Of a stretch of 64,000 nucleotides of DNA, positions 49,093-59,382 are shown one piece after another. Source of the stretch: Anaerolineae bacterium. Its GTDB lineage: Bacteria > Chloroflexota > Anaerolineae > Aggregatilineales > JAFGMM01. The position numbers were made by a program, and so were the translations under genes. A model generated the notes under the pieces. The model had not been told where the DNA came from. It did not search any database and saw nothing but the letters and a program-made list of their open reading frames with translations. The stretch is from NCBI GenBank assembly GCA_027494055.1, contig JAOSJO010000012.1:558001-622000 (forward strand), in the 5' to 3' direction. Numbering within the stretch: position 1 is the stretch's first letter; every line of letters begins with the position of its first letter.

Positions 49093-49928
49093 ATGCCTGT
49101 AAAGATATATAAGCCAACCTCGCCGGGCCGCCGGGGATGACGAGCTATACGTTCGAGGAGATCACCGCTGACCGCCCGCAGCGCGCGTTGCTGCGCCCAA
49201 TGCGGCAGAAGTCCGGGCGCAACGCCACCGGGCGCGTGACCGTGCGCCATCGTGGCGGCGGCCACAAGCGGCGCTACCGCGTGATCGACTTCAAGCGCGA
49301 CAAGTGGGACATCCCGGCGCGGGTCGCCTCGATTGAGTACGACCCGAACCGCTCGGCGCGCATCGCGCTGCTCACTTACGCCGACGGCGAGAAGCGCTAC
49401 ATCATCGCGCCGCTCGACCTCAAGGTGGGCGACACAGTGCAAAACGGCCCCAACGCCGACATCCGCCCTGGCAACGCGCTGCCGCTGCGTAACGTCCCGG
49501 TCGGCACGACGGTCCATAACATCGAGTTGTATCCTGGCCGGGGCGGCCAGTTGGTGCGCGCCGCAGGGACCTCGGCGCAGATCATCGCCAAAGAGGGCAA
49601 GTTCGCCCAGGTCCGGCTGCCCAGCGGGGAAGTGCGGCTGGTGGACCTGGACTGCATGGCGACCCTGGGGAGTGTCGGCAACACCGACCACGGCAACATC
49701 AAGCTCGGCAAAGCCGGGCGGAAGCGCTGGCTCGGTTGGCGGCCCACCGTGCGCGGCTCGGCGATGGACCCCAACAGCCACCCGCACGGCGGCGGCGAGG
49801 GTCGCTCGCCCATCGGAATGCCGGGGCCGAAGACGCCCTGGGGGAAGCCCACCCTGGGCTACAGGACGCGCCGCAACAAGCGCACCGACAAGTACATTGT
49901 GCGCCGCCGGGGCCGCAAACGCCGGTAA
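49093..49928 (+). CDS. rplB: 50S ribosomal protein L2, frameshifted near the start
   Basis: The N-terminal [14 protein letters not shown] is encoded from the ATG at 49093. One G is missing from the run at 49133-49136 (GRRG-MTSYTF), and the rest is open to 49928. The core has [12 protein letters not shown], the peptidyl-transferase region [14 protein letters not shown] and the end VRRRGRKRR. Corrected length is about 278 residues. Starting at the internal ATG at 49137 would lose the conserved N-terminus. Confidence 0.94.
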
Positions 49929-49944
49929 TTTCGGGAGATAGGCT

Positions 49945-50219
49945 ATGTCACGCTCACTGAAAAAGGACCTTATACGAGCCTGAAGCTGCTGCGGAAGGTC
50001 GAGATCATGAACCAGAGCGGCGAGAAAAAGGTGATCCGCACCTGGAGCCGCGCCTCCACTATCTTCCCACAGATGGTGGGGCATACCATCGCGATTCATG
50101 ATGGCCGCCGCCACGTGCCCATCTACATCACGGAAAACATGGTGGGGCACAAGCTGGGCGAGTTCGCCCCCACGCGCACCTTCCGCGGCCACGTCAAGGT
50201 CGAGAAGAAGCGACGGTAA
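49945..50219 (+). CDS. rpsS: 30S ribosomal protein S19, frameshifted
   Basis: MSRSLKKG is encoded from 49945. A missing G after AAAAAG (about 49961-49967) creates an early stop; adding it restores [17 protein letters not shown] and the rest ([32 protein letters not shown]) to 50219. Corrected length is 91 residues. The segment from the ATG at 50007 alone would be an N-terminally truncated S19. Confidence 0.92.
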
Positions 50220-50241
50220 TGGAGTGAGGCGGTAAAGAGCT

Positions 50242-50583
50242 ATGGAAGTACGCGCAATTGCCAAGTACCTGCCCCTGTCGGCCCAGAAGATGCGCCTGGT
50301 CGTGGACCGGGTGCGCGGCCTGGGCGCGGATGAGGCCCTGATTGTGCTCCGGTTCATGCCGCAGAAGGGCGCACCGCTGGTCTCCAAGCTGGTCGAGTCG
50401 GCCATCGCGAACGCCGAAGAGAACTTCGAGCTAAACCGCGAGGACCTCTACGTCGCGCAGATTTTCGCCGATGAGGGCCCGACCCGGAAGTGGCGCAAGT
50501 TCGGCGCGCGAGGCCGCTTCAAGCCGTGGCTGCGTCGCTCGTCGCATGTTACCGTCATCCTGGCAGAGCGAGAGGAGGCCTAA
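50242..50583 (+). CDS. rplV: 50S ribosomal protein L22
   Basis: A 113-residue L22 with VRAIAKYLPLSAQKMRLVVD at the start and the tunnel-lining beta-hairpin KRFKPRARGRA-equivalent (KFGARGRFKPWLRRSSHVTV) at the end. The stop abuts the rpsC ATG. Confidence 0.95.
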   Translation: MEVRAIAKYLPLSAQKMRLVVDRVRGLGADEALIVLRFMPQKGAPLVSKLVESAIANAEENFELNREDLYVAQIFADEGPTRKWRKFGARGRFKPWLRRSSHVTVILAEREEA

Positions 50584-51253
50584 ATGGGCCGCAAAGTACA
50601 TCCGGTTGGGTTCCGACTCAAGATTAACCGCGACTGGGACGCCCGTTGGTTCGCCACCGGCGCGCGCTACCGCGACCTGCTGCAAGAGGACTTCAGGGTC
50701 CGCCAGTACATCGAGAGCGAAGGCAAGCGCGCCGGCATCTCACGGATTGAGATCGAGCGGTACCCGAACCAGGTTCTTGTTACCATCTGGACGGCCAGGC
50801 CAGGCGTTCTCATCGGGCGCAAGGGCGAGAGCGTCAAGCGCCTGCGCACCGGTCTTGAAGAACTGACCGGCAAGAAGGTGCGCGTGGAAGTCGAGGAAAT
50901 CGAGAAGCCTGACCTGGACGCCAAGCTGGTGGCCGAGAACGTCGCCAACCAGCTCGAACGCCGCATCGGGCACAGCCGCGCCATGCGGCGCGCCGTGGGC
51001 CAGGCCATTCGCCAGGGCGCTGAAGGGATCAAGATTCAAACCAGCGGGCGGCTCGCCGCCGCTGAGATGGCGCGCCGCGAGTGGCAGATGGAAGGCCGGG
51101 TGCCGCGCAACACCCTGCGCGCCAACATCGACTACGGCACCGCCGAAGCGCTGACGACCGCCGGGCGTATTGGGAGTCAAGGTTTGGGTGTACAAGGGTG
51201 AAGTGCTTCCCGAAGAAGAGGCCGAACCCACCGACGTCTATGTCAGCCAGTAG
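50584..51253 (+). CDS. rpsC: 30S ribosomal protein S3, frameshifted near the C-terminus
   Basis: S3 with the N-terminal GRKVHPVGFRL, the KH domain (RPGVLIGRKGESVKRL) and NIDYGTAEALTTAGRIG. An extra G at 51172-51174 ends the frame early; correcting it gives VKVWVYKGEVLPEEEAEP and a stop at 51251-51253. The final length of about 222 residues is normal. Confidence 0.93.
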
Positions 51254-51271
51254 GCAACGAGGGATATCGTC

Positions 51272-51707
51272 ATGTTAATGCCCAGACGAGTTAAATTCAG
51301 AAAACAGATGCGTGGCCGCATGAGGGGCAAAAGCGCAGCGCGGCGCCGAGGTGCAGTTTGGCGATTTCGGCTTGCAAGCCCTGGAACCGGCATGGATCAC
51401 CAGCCGGCAGATCGAAGCCTGCCGCCGCGCCATCGTGCGCCATGTCCGTCGGCGCGGGAAGATCTGGATCCGCATCTTCCCTGACAAGCCGGTCACGGCC
51501 AAGCCTGCCGAAACCCGTATGGGCAAGGGCAAAGGCTCGGTGGACCATTGGGTCGCGGTTGTCAAACCGGGGCGCGTGATGATCGAACTGGCCGGCGTGC
51601 CGGAGGACGTGGCGCGCGAGGCGCTGCGCCTGGCCGGGCACAAGCTGCCGATCCAGACCAAGTTCATCAAGCGCGTCGATCCAATCTCCGGCGAGGAGGT
51701 GGCGTGA
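51272..51707 (+). CDS. rplP: 50S ribosomal protein L16, frameshifted
   Basis: [19 protein letters not shown] starts at 51272. The frame breaks at about 51335-51350 (KSAARRRG for the expected [15 protein letters not shown]). [22 protein letters not shown] to PISGEEVA continues in another frame, ending at 51707. Base loss in GCGC repeats explains it. The stop overlaps the rpmC ATG. Confidence 0.93.
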
Positions 51708-51934
51708 TGCAGATCGCAAAGATTCGCGACATGAGCGACGGCGAGATTCGCAGCGCCATCGACGACCTGCGCGAAGAGCTTTTCAACCTGCGCGTGCAAG
51801 CCGGCATCGGCACATTGGAAGACCTCTCGCGCATGAGAGAAGCCAGGCGCGACCTGGCGCGCATGTTGACCGTGCTGCGCGAGCGCGAACTGGCGGCTGA
51901 GCTGGTCTCCGCCGGGCAGAAGGAGGAAGCCTGA
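51707..51934 (+). CDS. rpmC: 50S ribosomal protein L29
   Basis: A 75-residue L29 with IRDMSDGEIRSAIDDLREELFNLR and a second helix. Its ATG overlaps the rplP stop (ATGA) and its stop overlaps the rpsQ ATG, so translation of the three genes is coupled. Confidence 0.94.
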   Translation: MQIAKIRDMSDGEIRSAIDDLREELFNLRVQAGIGTLEDLSRMREARRDLARMLTVLRERELAAELVSAGQKEEA

Positions 51935-52266
51935 TGACAAACAAGCGTCGTCGGCTCACGGGCCGCGTGATAAGCGCCAAGATGCACAAGACGATCATGG
52001 TCGCCGTGAGCACCACGAAGCAGCATCCGGTCTACGGCAAAGTGCTGAAGACCACCAAGAAGTACATGGTGCATGACGAAGCCGAAGCGGCGCAGCCGGG
52101 CGACATCGTGCGCATCGTCGAGAGCCGGCCCGTCAGCAAGCGCAAGCGTTGGGCGCTGGAGGCCATCGAGAAGCGGGCGCACGGCCTGCCTGTGGCCGTC
52201 GCCGAGGCGGACGCCGGCATTGCGGACGCCATGGCGGCTGAAGGGACAGGAGACGATGAGTCATGA
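51934..52266 (+). CDS. rpsQ: 30S ribosomal protein S17 with acidic extension
   Basis: A 110-residue S17. The OB-fold core is clear ([39 protein letters not shown]). About 25 extra Ala/Glu/Asp-rich residues form the C-terminus ([20 protein letters not shown]). It overlaps rpmC at the start and rplN by 4 nt at the end. Confidence 0.95.
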   Translation: MTNKRRRLTGRVISAKMHKTIMVAVSTTKQHPVYGKVLKTTKKYMVHDEAEAAQPGDIVRIVESRPVSKRKRWALEAIEKRAHGLPVAVAEADAGIADAMAAEGTGDDES

Positions 52267-52634
52267 TCCAGCAAGAGACTCGTTTGCGGGTTGCGGATAA
52301 CACCGGCGCGCGCGAAGTGCTTGTCATCCGGATCATGGGCGGCTCCAGGCGCAAGACCGGGGCGGTCGGCGACATCATCGTCGGCGCCGTCAAGTCGGCG
52401 ACCCCGCAGGGCAGCGTCAAGAAAGGCGACATCGTGCGCGCCGTCATCGTGCGCACGGCCAAGGAGTATCGCCGCCCTGACGGGTCGTACATCCGGTTCG
52501 ACGACAACGCCGCCGTCATCCTGGATGGGCAGACAAAAAGCCCTAAAGGCACGCGCATCTTCGGCCCGGTGGCGCGCGAGTTGCGCGAGAAGGGCTTCAT
52601 GCGGATCGTCTCCCTGGCACCGGAGACGCTTTAG
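52263..52634 (+). CDS. rplN: 50S ribosomal protein L14
   Basis: A 123-residue L14 with [50 protein letters not shown] and [11 protein letters not shown] at the end. It overlaps rpsQ by 4 nt (ATGA). Confidence 0.96.
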   Translation: MIQQETRLRVADNTGAREVLVIRIMGGSRRKTGAVGDIIVGAVKSATPQGSVKKGDIVRAVIVRTAKEYRRPDGSYIRFDDNAAVILDGQTKSPKGTRIFGPVARELREKGFMRIVSLAPETL

Positions 52635-52654
52635 GGCGGTGTGGAGGCAGTAGA

Positions 52655-52985
52655 ATGCAAAAGATCAAACGGGGCGACACGGTAGAAGTAATCAGCGGCA
52701 AAGATGTCGGGGTGCGTGGCGAGGTGCTGCGCATGTACCCGAAGAAAAGCCGGATTGTTGTACACCAGGTGAACATCGTGCGCAAGCACCAGGCGCCCGC
52801 AGCGCGCCGGTCGCGGCCAGATTCAGCCGGGCATCATCGAGTTCGAGGGGCCGATCCACATCTCGAACGTGATGCTGGTCTGCCCGCAGTGCGGCGAACC
52901 CACGCGCGTGGGGTTCCGGTACCGCGAAGACGGCGTCAAGGTGCGGGTCTGTAAGCGTGAAGGTTGCGGACAGGATATCGACTGA
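52655..52985 (+). CDS. rplX: 50S ribosomal protein L24 with zinc-ribbon-like cysteines, frameshifted
   Basis: The KOW region [20 protein letters not shown] starts at 52655. After RKHQAP (about 52797-52808) the frame shifts, and [24 protein letters not shown] continues to a TGA at 52983-52985, which overlaps the rplE ATG. The C-terminal half has four cysteines (CPQC ... CKREGC), a possible zinc site absent from E. coli L24. Corrected length is about 110 residues. Confidence 0.92.
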
Positions 52986-53548
52986 TGAACCAACTACGCG
53001 AACGCTACCGGGAAGAGATCGTCCCGGCGATGATGGAAGAATTCAACTTTCGCAACGTGATGGAAGTGCCGCGCATCACCAAGGTCGTCGTCAACATCGG
53101 CCTGGGCGAGGCGCTCGACAACGCCAAGGCCATCGACCACGCAGTCGATGACGTGACGACCATCACCGGGCAACGGCCTGTCACCACCAAGGCGCGCAGG
53201 AGCATCGCGACGTTCAAACTGCGCGAAGGGCGCACCATTGGCGTGAAGGTCACGCTGCGCGGAGAGCGCATGTGGGCGCTGCTGGACCGGCTCATCAACG
53301 TCGCGTTGCCACGCACGCGCGACTTTCGGGGAATCTCGCCCGACGCCTTTGATGGGCGCGGCAACTACACGCTTGGCATTCGCGAGCAACTGATCTTCCC
53401 GGAGATCGTGTACGACAAGATCGACAAGGTTCGCGGCATGGAGATCACCATCGTCACCACCGCGAAGACAGACGAGGAAGGGCGTCGCCTGCTGGGGCTG
53501 ATCGGGATGCCCTTCACCAGGGAAGAAGCGCCCGTGGCAATCGGGTGA
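52985..53548 (+). CDS. rplE: 50S ribosomal protein L5
   Basis: A 187-residue L5, binding 5S rRNA. It has [55 protein letters not shown] and the [19 protein letters not shown] block. The ATG at 52985 overlaps the rplX stop; an in-frame ATG at 52964 would lie within rplX. Confidence 0.95.
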   Translation: MNQLRERYREEIVPAMMEEFNFRNVMEVPRITKVVVNIGLGEALDNAKAIDHAVDDVTTITGQRPVTTKARRSIATFKLREGRTIGVKVTLRGERMWALLDRLINVALPRTRDFRGISPDAFDGRGNYTLGIREQLIFPEIVYDKIDKVRGMEITIVTTAKTDEEGRRLLGLIGMPFTREEAPVAIG

Positions 53549-53571
53549 GCAGAAAGTAAGGAGAACACGCC

Positions 53572-53778
53572 GTGGCGAAACGCTGTATGCCAGTTCGCGA
53601 GCAAAGACGCAAGTACGAGGTGCGTGTGCGCAACCGCTGCCAGTATCGTGACCCGAATTCGGGCAAGATCTGCGGGCGCCCGCGCGGTTATATGCGCCGC
53701 TTCGGGCTGTGCCGCATCCACTTCCGGGAGCTTGCGCTTGAGGGCAAGATTCCGGGCGTGGTCAAGTCCAGTTGGTAG
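53572..53778 (+). CDS. rpsN: 30S ribosomal protein S14 (zinc-type) with expanded knuckle
   Basis: A 68-residue zinc-type S14 ([32 protein letters not shown]). The usual CxxC...CxxC is altered: Cys23 and Cys34 are ten residues apart (insert [10 protein letters not shown]) and the fourth ligand is His50 after Cys47. The start is GTG with AAGGAGA upstream. Confidence 0.9.
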   Translation: MAKRCMPVREQRRKYEVRVRNRCQYRDPNSGKICGRPRGYMRRFGLCRIHFRELALEGKIPGVVKSSW

Positions 53779-53788
53779 GAGGGCGCGG

Positions 53789-54199
53789 ATGTCGCACACT
53801 GACCCAATATCTGACATGCTGACTCGGATTCGAAACGCGCTCATGGCGCGCAAGAAGAGCGTCTCGTTGCCGAGTTCGAAGACGAAAGTTCACATTGCTG
53901 AAATCCTCAAGGAGCAGGGCTTCATCGCCGGCTACAGCGTCGGCGATGAGCAGCCCACGCCCGTCCTGACCCTTGAGATGAAATACTACGGCAGGTCGCA
54001 CCGCACGCGCCGGCCCGTCATCAGCGGCCTCAAGCGCGTGAGCCGGCCCGGTCGCCGGGTGTACGTCGGCAAGGACAACATCCCCTGGGTCCGGAGCGGC
54101 ATGGGGGTCGCTATCCTCACCACCCCGCAGGGGTTGATGACCGGACAGCGCGCGCGCCGGTTGGGGATCGGCGGCGAAGTACTGTGCTACGTCTGGTAG
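53789..54199 (+). CDS. rpsH: 30S ribosomal protein S8
   Basis: A 136-residue S8 with DPISDMLTRIRNALMARK, LPSSKTKVHIAEILKEQGFI and the C-terminal GVAILTTPQGLMTGQRAR..GGEVLCYVW. It starts 10 nt after rpsN with AGGAGGG upstream. Confidence 0.96.
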   Translation: MSHTDPISDMLTRIRNALMARKKSVSLPSSKTKVHIAEILKEQGFIAGYSVGDEQPTPVLTLEMKYYGRSHRTRRPVISGLKRVSRPGRRVYVGKDNIPWVRSGMGVAILTTPQGLMTGQRARRLGIGGEVLCYVW

Positions 54200-54257
54200 C
54201 GTGCGCCATGAATTGGCGCGCCGCACATTGGCGCGCCGCGTACTGGAGGTCGTTATC

Positions 54258-54802
54258 GTGTCTCGAATAGGACGACAACCCATTCCGTTGCCCAAAGGCG
54301 TCACCGTGACGTTGCAGGGCAACCATATCGCGGTGAAAGGGCCAAAGGGCGAGCTGGAACGCACCCTCCACCCTGACATCACCGTGATGCAGGAAGACAA
54401 CCAACTGAAGGTGGAACGCCCGACGGACCAGCGCCATCACCGCGCGCTGCACGGGCTGACCCGCGCCCTGGTCAACAACATGGTCGTCGGCGTCAGTGAA
54501 GGATACCGCCGGACCCTCGAGATCGAGGGAGTCGGCTACCGCGCCGAAATGGCCGGCGCGGACCTGGTGATGCACCTGGGATACTCACACAGCATCACAG
54601 TCCCCCGCCGGCGGGCATCGCGTTCGAGGTCCAGGAACGCGGACGGGTCATCATCATCAACGGCATCGACAAGGAAGCGGTCGGGCAGATCGCCGCCAAC
54701 GTCCGCGGGCTGCGCCCACCGGAGCCGTACCAGGGCAAGGGCGTGCGCTATCAGGGCGAGCGTGTGCGCCGCAAGGCGGGTAAGGCGGGCAAGGTAGGTT
54801 AA
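54258..54802 (+). CDS. rplF: 50S ribosomal protein L6, frameshifted
   Basis: [16 protein letters not shown] starts at the GTG at 54258, with GGAGGT 7 nt upstream. The first domain and [17 protein letters not shown] are in frame; one C is missing from the run at 54602-54606. The rest ([35 protein letters not shown]) ends at the TAA at 54800-54802. Corrected length is about 181 residues. Confidence 0.93.
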
Positions 54803-54805
54803 GCA

Positions 54806-55168
54806 ATGAGCGAGAGAAGCCAGAAAGCACGTATTCGACGGCACCAGCGCGTGCGCCTTACCGTGACCGGCACCGCCGCGCGCCCACGGCTGAACGTCTT
54901 CCGCAGCCTGTCGCACATCTACGCCCAGGTCATTGACGACGAGCACGGCCATACACTGGCCGCCGCTTCGACCATCGACCCGGATGCACGCGGGCAGGCG
55001 CAAGGCAAGAACAAGACCGAGGCCGCAAAGGTCGTCGGGCGGCTCATCGCGGAGCGCGCCCAATCCGCCGGCGTCAAGCAGGTTGTCTTCGACCGGGGCG
55101 GCTACCGGTATCACGGCAGAGTCAAGGCGCTGGCCGACGCCGCGCGCGAAGCCGGTCTGGAGTTTTAG
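54806..55168 (+). CDS. rplR: 50S ribosomal protein L18
   Basis: A 120-residue L18, a 5S rRNA binder. It has [35 protein letters not shown] and [26 protein letters not shown]. It starts 3 nt after rplF. Confidence 0.96.
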   Translation: MSERSQKARIRRHQRVRLTVTGTAARPRLNVFRSLSHIYAQVIDDEHGHTLAAASTIDPDARGQAQGKNKTEAAKVVGRLIAERAQSAGVKQVVFDRGGYRYHGRVKALADAAREAGLEF

Positions 55169-55243
55169 CTACAGGCAATCGGCGATTACCGGCTGGGAGA
55201 GCGCAGTCACAGGCCAGGCGGCAATCGCTCATCAGGAGGAACC

Positions 55244-55783
55244 ATGGCGCAACGACGACGCGAAGTAGTGCGCGACGAAGAACAAGAAGAACTCGACGAG
55301 CGCGTAATCGAGATCAAGCGCGTAGCCAAGGTGGTGAAGGGCGGCCGGCGCTTCGCCTTCCGCACCGCCGTCGTGGTCGGCGACAACAAAGGCCACGTTG
55401 GCGTGGGCGTGGGCAAGGCGCGCGGCGTGCCCGACTCCATCCAGAAGAGCACCGACAAGGCGCGCCGGAACATGGTCGAAGTGCCCATCGTCGGGACCAC
55501 GATCCCGCACGAGATCGAAGCCAAGTACGGCGGCGCGATTGTGCTGCTGCGCCCGGCCTCGCCCGGCACCGGCGTGATCGCCGCCGGCGCGGTTCGCGCC
55601 GTGCTCGAAGCCGCCGGCATCCGCGACATCCTCACCAAGTCGAAGGGCAGCCCGAACCTGCTTAACGTGGCGCGCGCGACGATCAAGGCGCTCGAAGGGC
55701 TGATGCGGGTAGAGGAAGTCGCGGCGATGCGCGATCTGCCGGCCGAACAGCTCATGCCGTTCTGGAGGCGGGGGCAATCATGA
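55244..55783 (+). CDS. rpsE: 30S ribosomal protein S5
   Basis: A 179-residue S5 with the dsRBD-like N-terminal domain ([28 protein letters not shown]) and [17 protein letters not shown] 75-nt gap separates it from rplR; AGGAGG precedes the ATG. It overlaps rpmD by 4 nt. Confidence 0.96.
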   Translation: MAQRRREVVRDEEQEELDERVIEIKRVAKVVKGGRRFAFRTAVVVGDNKGHVGVGVGKARGVPDSIQKSTDKARRNMVEVPIVGTTIPHEIEAKYGGAIVLLRPASPGTGVIAAGAVRAVLEAAGIRDILTKSKGSPNLLNVARATIKALEGLMRVEEVAAMRDLPAEQLMPFWRRGQS

Positions 55784-55965
55784 CCAAGAAGTTACAGATC
55801 ACGCTGGTAAGAAGCCCCATCGGCTATGACAAGCGCCAGCGCGGCACCGTCCGCGCCCTGGGGCTGCGCCGCATCAACCACACCGTGGAACAGGACGATA
55901 CGCCTGTCATTCGCGGCATGATCCAGAAGGTACAGCACCTGGTCAAAGTCGAAGAAGTAAAGTAG
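55780..55965 (+). CDS. rpmD: 50S ribosomal protein L30
   Basis: A 61-residue L30 with [25 protein letters not shown] and [17 protein letters not shown]. It overlaps rpsE (ATGA). Confidence 0.95.
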   Translation: MTKKLQITLVRSPIGYDKRQRGTVRALGLRRINHTVEQDDTPVIRGMIQKVQHLVKVEEVK

Positions 55966-55975
55966 AGGTTCGGCG

Positions 55976-56482
55976 ATGAAGTTACACGATCTGCGCCCTG
56001 ACGAGGGATCAAAGAAAAAGCGCACGCGCAAGGGCATCGGCATTGCGGCCGGCAAAGGCAAGACCGGCGGCCGGGGCATGAAGGGCCAGAAGGCCCGCAG
56101 TGGCGGCGGCAAAGGCCCCTACTTCGAGGGCGGCCAGTTGCCGCTGGTGCGCCGCCTGCCCTTCAAGCGCGGCTTTACCAACATCTTTCGCATCGAATAT
56201 CAAGAAGTGAACGTCTTCGACCTGGGTCGCTTCGAGGCGGGGGCTGAGGTCAACCCCGCGACGCTTGCCGAGGCGCGGCTTATCAAGCACGCCGACCGCC
56301 CGGTCGTCATCCTGGGCGGCGGCGAGATCGACCGCGCGCTCAACGTGAAGGCGCACCGCTTCTCCAAGAGCGCACAGAGCAAGATCGAGGCGGCTGGCGG
56401 CACGGTCGAGACGCTCGAACTGCCCGCCACCGGCGCGCGCGCGACGATCCGACGCCTGCCCAGCGAACAGGTTGTGGGGTGA
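55976..56482 (+). CDS. rplO: 50S ribosomal protein L15
   Basis: A 168-residue L15 with the Gly-rich N-terminal region ([35 protein letters not shown]) and the C-terminal fold ([19 protein letters not shown]). It starts 10 nt after rpmD. Confidence 0.95.
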   Translation: MKLHDLRPDEGSKKKRTRKGIGIAAGKGKTGGRGMKGQKARSGGGKGPYFEGGQLPLVRRLPFKRGFTNIFRIEYQEVNVFDLGRFEAGAEVNPATLAEARLIKHADRPVVILGGGEIDRALNVKAHRFSKSAQSKIEAAGGTVETLELPATGARATIRRLPSEQVVG

Positions 56483-56556
56483 GGTTGTGGCTCGCGGCCC
56501 GCACGGACGGCCCATCGTGAGCGGGCTTAGGCCTTAGCAGGAGGTAGAGAAAGACG

Positions 56557-57888
56557 ATGCTCGAAGCAATGCGAAACGCATGGCGGCTGCGCGACCTGCG
56601 CCGGAAGATCCTGTACACGGTCTTCATCATCTTCATCTACCAGCTTGCCGCGCACGTCCCGGTTCCCGGTGTGAACCGCGAGGCGCTGGAGGCGCTGCTG
56701 GCCCAGAGCGGCGGCGGCGGCTTCATCGGCGTGCTGGACCTGCTTTCCGGCGGTGCGGTCTCCAACTTCAGCGTAATCGCCAACGGCGTCTACCCCTACA
56801 TTACCGCGAACATTATCATCACGTTGCTGGTCCCGATCATCCCGCGCCTTGAACAGATCGTGAGCGAACCAGGCGGCCAGGACAAGGTCAACCAGTGGAC
56901 CTACTACCTGGCGATCCCCATGTCGGCGCTTCAGGCGGTCGGGCAGATCCGTATCTTCGAGCAACTGGGCGGCCAACCGATCATCGAGAACTTCGGCACC
57001 GACCCCCTCCTCACCGCCACCATCGTCGTCACGATGACGGCGGGCACGATGTTCGCCATCTGGCTCGGTGAGCTGATCACCGAACAGGGCATCGGGCAAG
57101 GGCTTTCGATCATCATCTTCGCCGGGATTGTGGCCCGCGTGCCAAGCAACTTCGCGCAACTGTTTGGCGGCGCGAACGTGGCCTTCAACCTCATCAGCTT
57201 CGTCGTCCTGACGCTCGTGACCGTGTACGCCATCGTCGTCGTGCAGGAAGGCGTGCGGCGCATCCCGGTGCAGTATGGGAAGCGTGTGCGCGGGCGCAAG
57301 CTGTACGGCGGCGGCAGCACGCACGTTCCGTTGCGCGTCAACACGGCGGGCATGATCCCGCTGATCTTCGCGCAGTCCATCATCGCCTTCCCGGCGATTG
57401 TGGTCTCCTTCCTGCCGGCCGGCCCGGTGACGACCGCGCTTCAGAACGCTTTCGGCACCAACAGCGATTTCGGCCAGCAGGTCGGGTTGTTGTACTGGGG
57501 CATCTATTTCATCATGGTGGTTGGCTTCACCTACTTCTACACCAACGTCATGATCCAGAACCAGAACCTTGCCGACAACCTGCAGAAGCAGGGCGGGTTC
57601 ATTCCCGGTATCCGTCCCGGCAAGCGGACGCAGCAGTTCATCAATCACGTGGTCAACCGCATCACGCTCGTGGGCGGCATCTTCCTGGGCGTGATCGCCA
57701 TCCTGCCCGGCGTCATGCAGGTGGCAAGTGGCATCTTCGTCGGCGCGGCGGGCGGAGCCGGCGGCATCAACCCGGCCTATGTCATCAGCGGGTCCGGCCT
57801 CATCATCGTGGTCGGCGTGGTGATCGACACAATGCGCCAGCTCGAAGCGCAGTTGATGATGCGCAACTACGAAGGCTTCATGCGCTAG
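56557..57888 (+). CDS. secY: preprotein translocase subunit SecY
   Basis: The 443-residue channel of the Sec translocon, with ten predicted transmembrane helices. The plug and first helices include ILYTVFIIFIYQLAAHVPVPG; the conserved cytoplasmic loops include QEGVRRIPVQYGKRVRG and LQKQGGFIPGIRPGKRTQ. AGGAGG precedes the ATG after a 74-nt gap. secE is not in this window. Confidence 0.96.
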   Translation: MLEAMRNAWRLRDLRRKILYTVFIIFIYQLAAHVPVPGVNREALEALLAQSGGGGFIGVLDLLSGGAVSNFSVIANGVYPYITANIIITLLVPIIPRLEQIVSEPGGQDKVNQWTYYLAIPMSALQAVGQIRIFEQLGGQPIIENFGTDPLLTATIVVTMTAGTMFAIWLGELITEQGIGQGLSIIIFAGIVARVPSNFAQLFGGANVAFNLISFVVLTLVTVYAIVVVQEGVRRIPVQYGKRVRGRKLYGGGSTHVPLRVNTAGMIPLIFAQSIIAFPAIVVSFLPAGPVTTALQNAFGTNSDFGQQVGLLYWGIYFIMVVGFTYFYTNVMIQNQNLADNLQKQGGFIPGIRPGKRTQQFINHVVNRITLVGGIFLGVIAILPGVMQVASGIFVGAAGGAGGINPAYVISGSGLIIVVGVVIDTMRQLEAQLMMRNYEGFMR

Positions 57889-57931
57889 CGTGTAGGGCGG
57901 CTGGCTGAGAGGCGGAGGCAAGGAGAACGGC

Positions 57932-58600
57932 GTGGCGACCTACATCGTGCTGTTGGGGTTACCGGGTGCGGGCAAAGGCACCCAGGCGGCCCTGCTCCAG
58001 GAGGCGCTGGGCCTGCCCCACGTCACCAGCGGCGGGCTGTTCCGCGAGATCGCGGAGCAGGACGGCCCCCTGGCGGACAGGGTGCGCGCCATCCTGGCCT
58101 CCGGCGACCTGGTGCCCGACGACATCACGATCCAGATCGTCGAGGCGCGCATCAGCCGCGATGATGCAGCAAACGGCGTGATCCTGGACGGGTTCCCACG
58201 CACCGTGCTGCAGGCGCAGGCGCTGGACAAACTCCTCGCCGAGCGGGGTGAAGCGGTGGACATCGTGCCTTTCCTGAACCTGAGCGAACAGGAGGCGCTG
58301 GCGCGCCTGGGCGGGCGCTGGGTGTGCTCGAAAGACCCCAGCCACATGTACCACACCCGCTTCAACCCGCCGAAGACGCCCAGCGTGTGCGACATCGACG
58401 GCGCGCCGCTCTTCCAGCGCGAGGACGACACGCCAGAAGCGCACCGGCACCGGCTGGAAGTCTACAGGGAGAACACCCAGCCGCTCATCGACTATTACCG
58501 AGACAAGGGCATCCTGGTGGAGATCGACGCCGAGCGGTCGATTGAGGCGATCAAGGCCGACCTGCTCGCCGCCACCAGACCCTATTACGAGCGTGGGTAG
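57932..58600 (+). CDS. adk: adenylate kinase
   Basis: A 222-residue enzyme converting ATP and AMP to two ADP. P-loop GLPGAGKGTQ, GFPRTVLQAQAL and a LID domain with a zinc-like set of ligands (CSKDPSHMYH ... CDIDG). The start is GTG with AAGGAGA upstream. Its place between secY and map is the classical one. Confidence 0.95.
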   Translation: MATYIVLLGLPGAGKGTQAALLQEALGLPHVTSGGLFREIAEQDGPLADRVRAILASGDLVPDDITIQIVEARISRDDAANGVILDGFPRTVLQAQALDKLLAERGEAVDIVPFLNLSEQEALARLGGRWVCSKDPSHMYHTRFNPPKTPSVCDIDGAPLFQREDDTPEAHRHRLEVYRENTQPLIDYYRDKGILVEIDAERSIEAIKADLLAATRPYYERG

Positions 58601-58602
58601 GC

Positions 58603-59382
58603 ATGGCGATTTACCTGAAGACGCGCGAAGAAATCGCGACGATGCGCGAGGCGGGCCGCATCGTGGCCCGCGCCCATGAGGCCATGCGCAAGGCAGTCGC
58701 GCCGGGCGTCACCACCGCCGAGCTGGACGCGGTCGCCGCCGACGTGATCCGCAGCCATGATGCGTTGCCCACGTTTCTGCACTACGCGCCCCGGCCCGAT
58801 CTTCCGCCCTACCCGGCGGTGATCACCGCGTGCGTCAACGAGGAGTTGGTGCACGCCATTCCCGGCCCGCGCGCCCTCAAGGAGGGCGACATCGTGAGCC
58901 TGGACGTGGGCGCGACGTACAAGGGCTTTGTCGGCGATGCCGCCTTTACCGCCGGCGTCGGGGAGATCGCGCCGCAGGTGCAGCGCCTGCTGGAAGTGAC
59001 CGAGCAGGCGCTCTACGAGGCGATCAAGGTGTCGCGGCCCGGCAACCGGACCCGCGACATCGCGCTCGCCATCCAGGGCTGCGCGGAGCAGAACGGCTAC
59101 AACGTCGTCCGCGAGTACGGCGGCCACGGCGTGGGGCGTCACATGCACGAAGAGCCGCACATCCCGAACTGGGTGCCGCGCCGGCGGCGGCGCTTTACCG
59201 GCGTGGAACTGCGCACCGGCATGACCTACGCAATTGAGCCGATGGTCATGCTGGGCAGCCCGGAGACGCGCGTGCTCGACGATCACTGGGCGGTCGTCAC
59301 CGCCGACGGGAGCCTGTGCGCGCACTTTGAGCACACCATTGCCATAACGGACGGCGAAGCGGAGATTCTTACACTTCTTTAG
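58603..59382 (+). CDS. map: methionine aminopeptidase type I
   Basis: A 259-residue enzyme that removes the initiator methionine. Metal ligands are in SLDVGATYKGFVGDAA (two Asp), GHGVGRHMHEEPHIPNW (His), YAIEPM (Glu) and the C-terminal FEHTI (Glu). It starts 2 nt after adk. Confidence 0.95.
   Translation: MAIYLKTREEIATMREAGRIVARAHEAMRKAVAPGVTTAELDAVAADVIRSHDALPTFLHYAPRPDLPPYPAVITACVNEELVHAIPGPRALKEGDIVSLDVGATYKGFVGDAAFTAGVGEIAPQVQRLLEVTEQALYEAIKVSRPGNRTRDIALAIQGCAEQNGYNVVREYGGHGVGRHMHEEPHIPNWVPRRRRRFTGVELRTGMTYAIEPMVMLGSPETRVLDDHWAVVTADGSLCAHFEHTIAITDGEAEILTLL

Noticed and set aside
56527..57921. Open frame of 464 codons on the minus strand, His/Asp-rich
   Set aside because: Exact antisense of secY; the His/Asp richness is the complement of hydrophobic codons.
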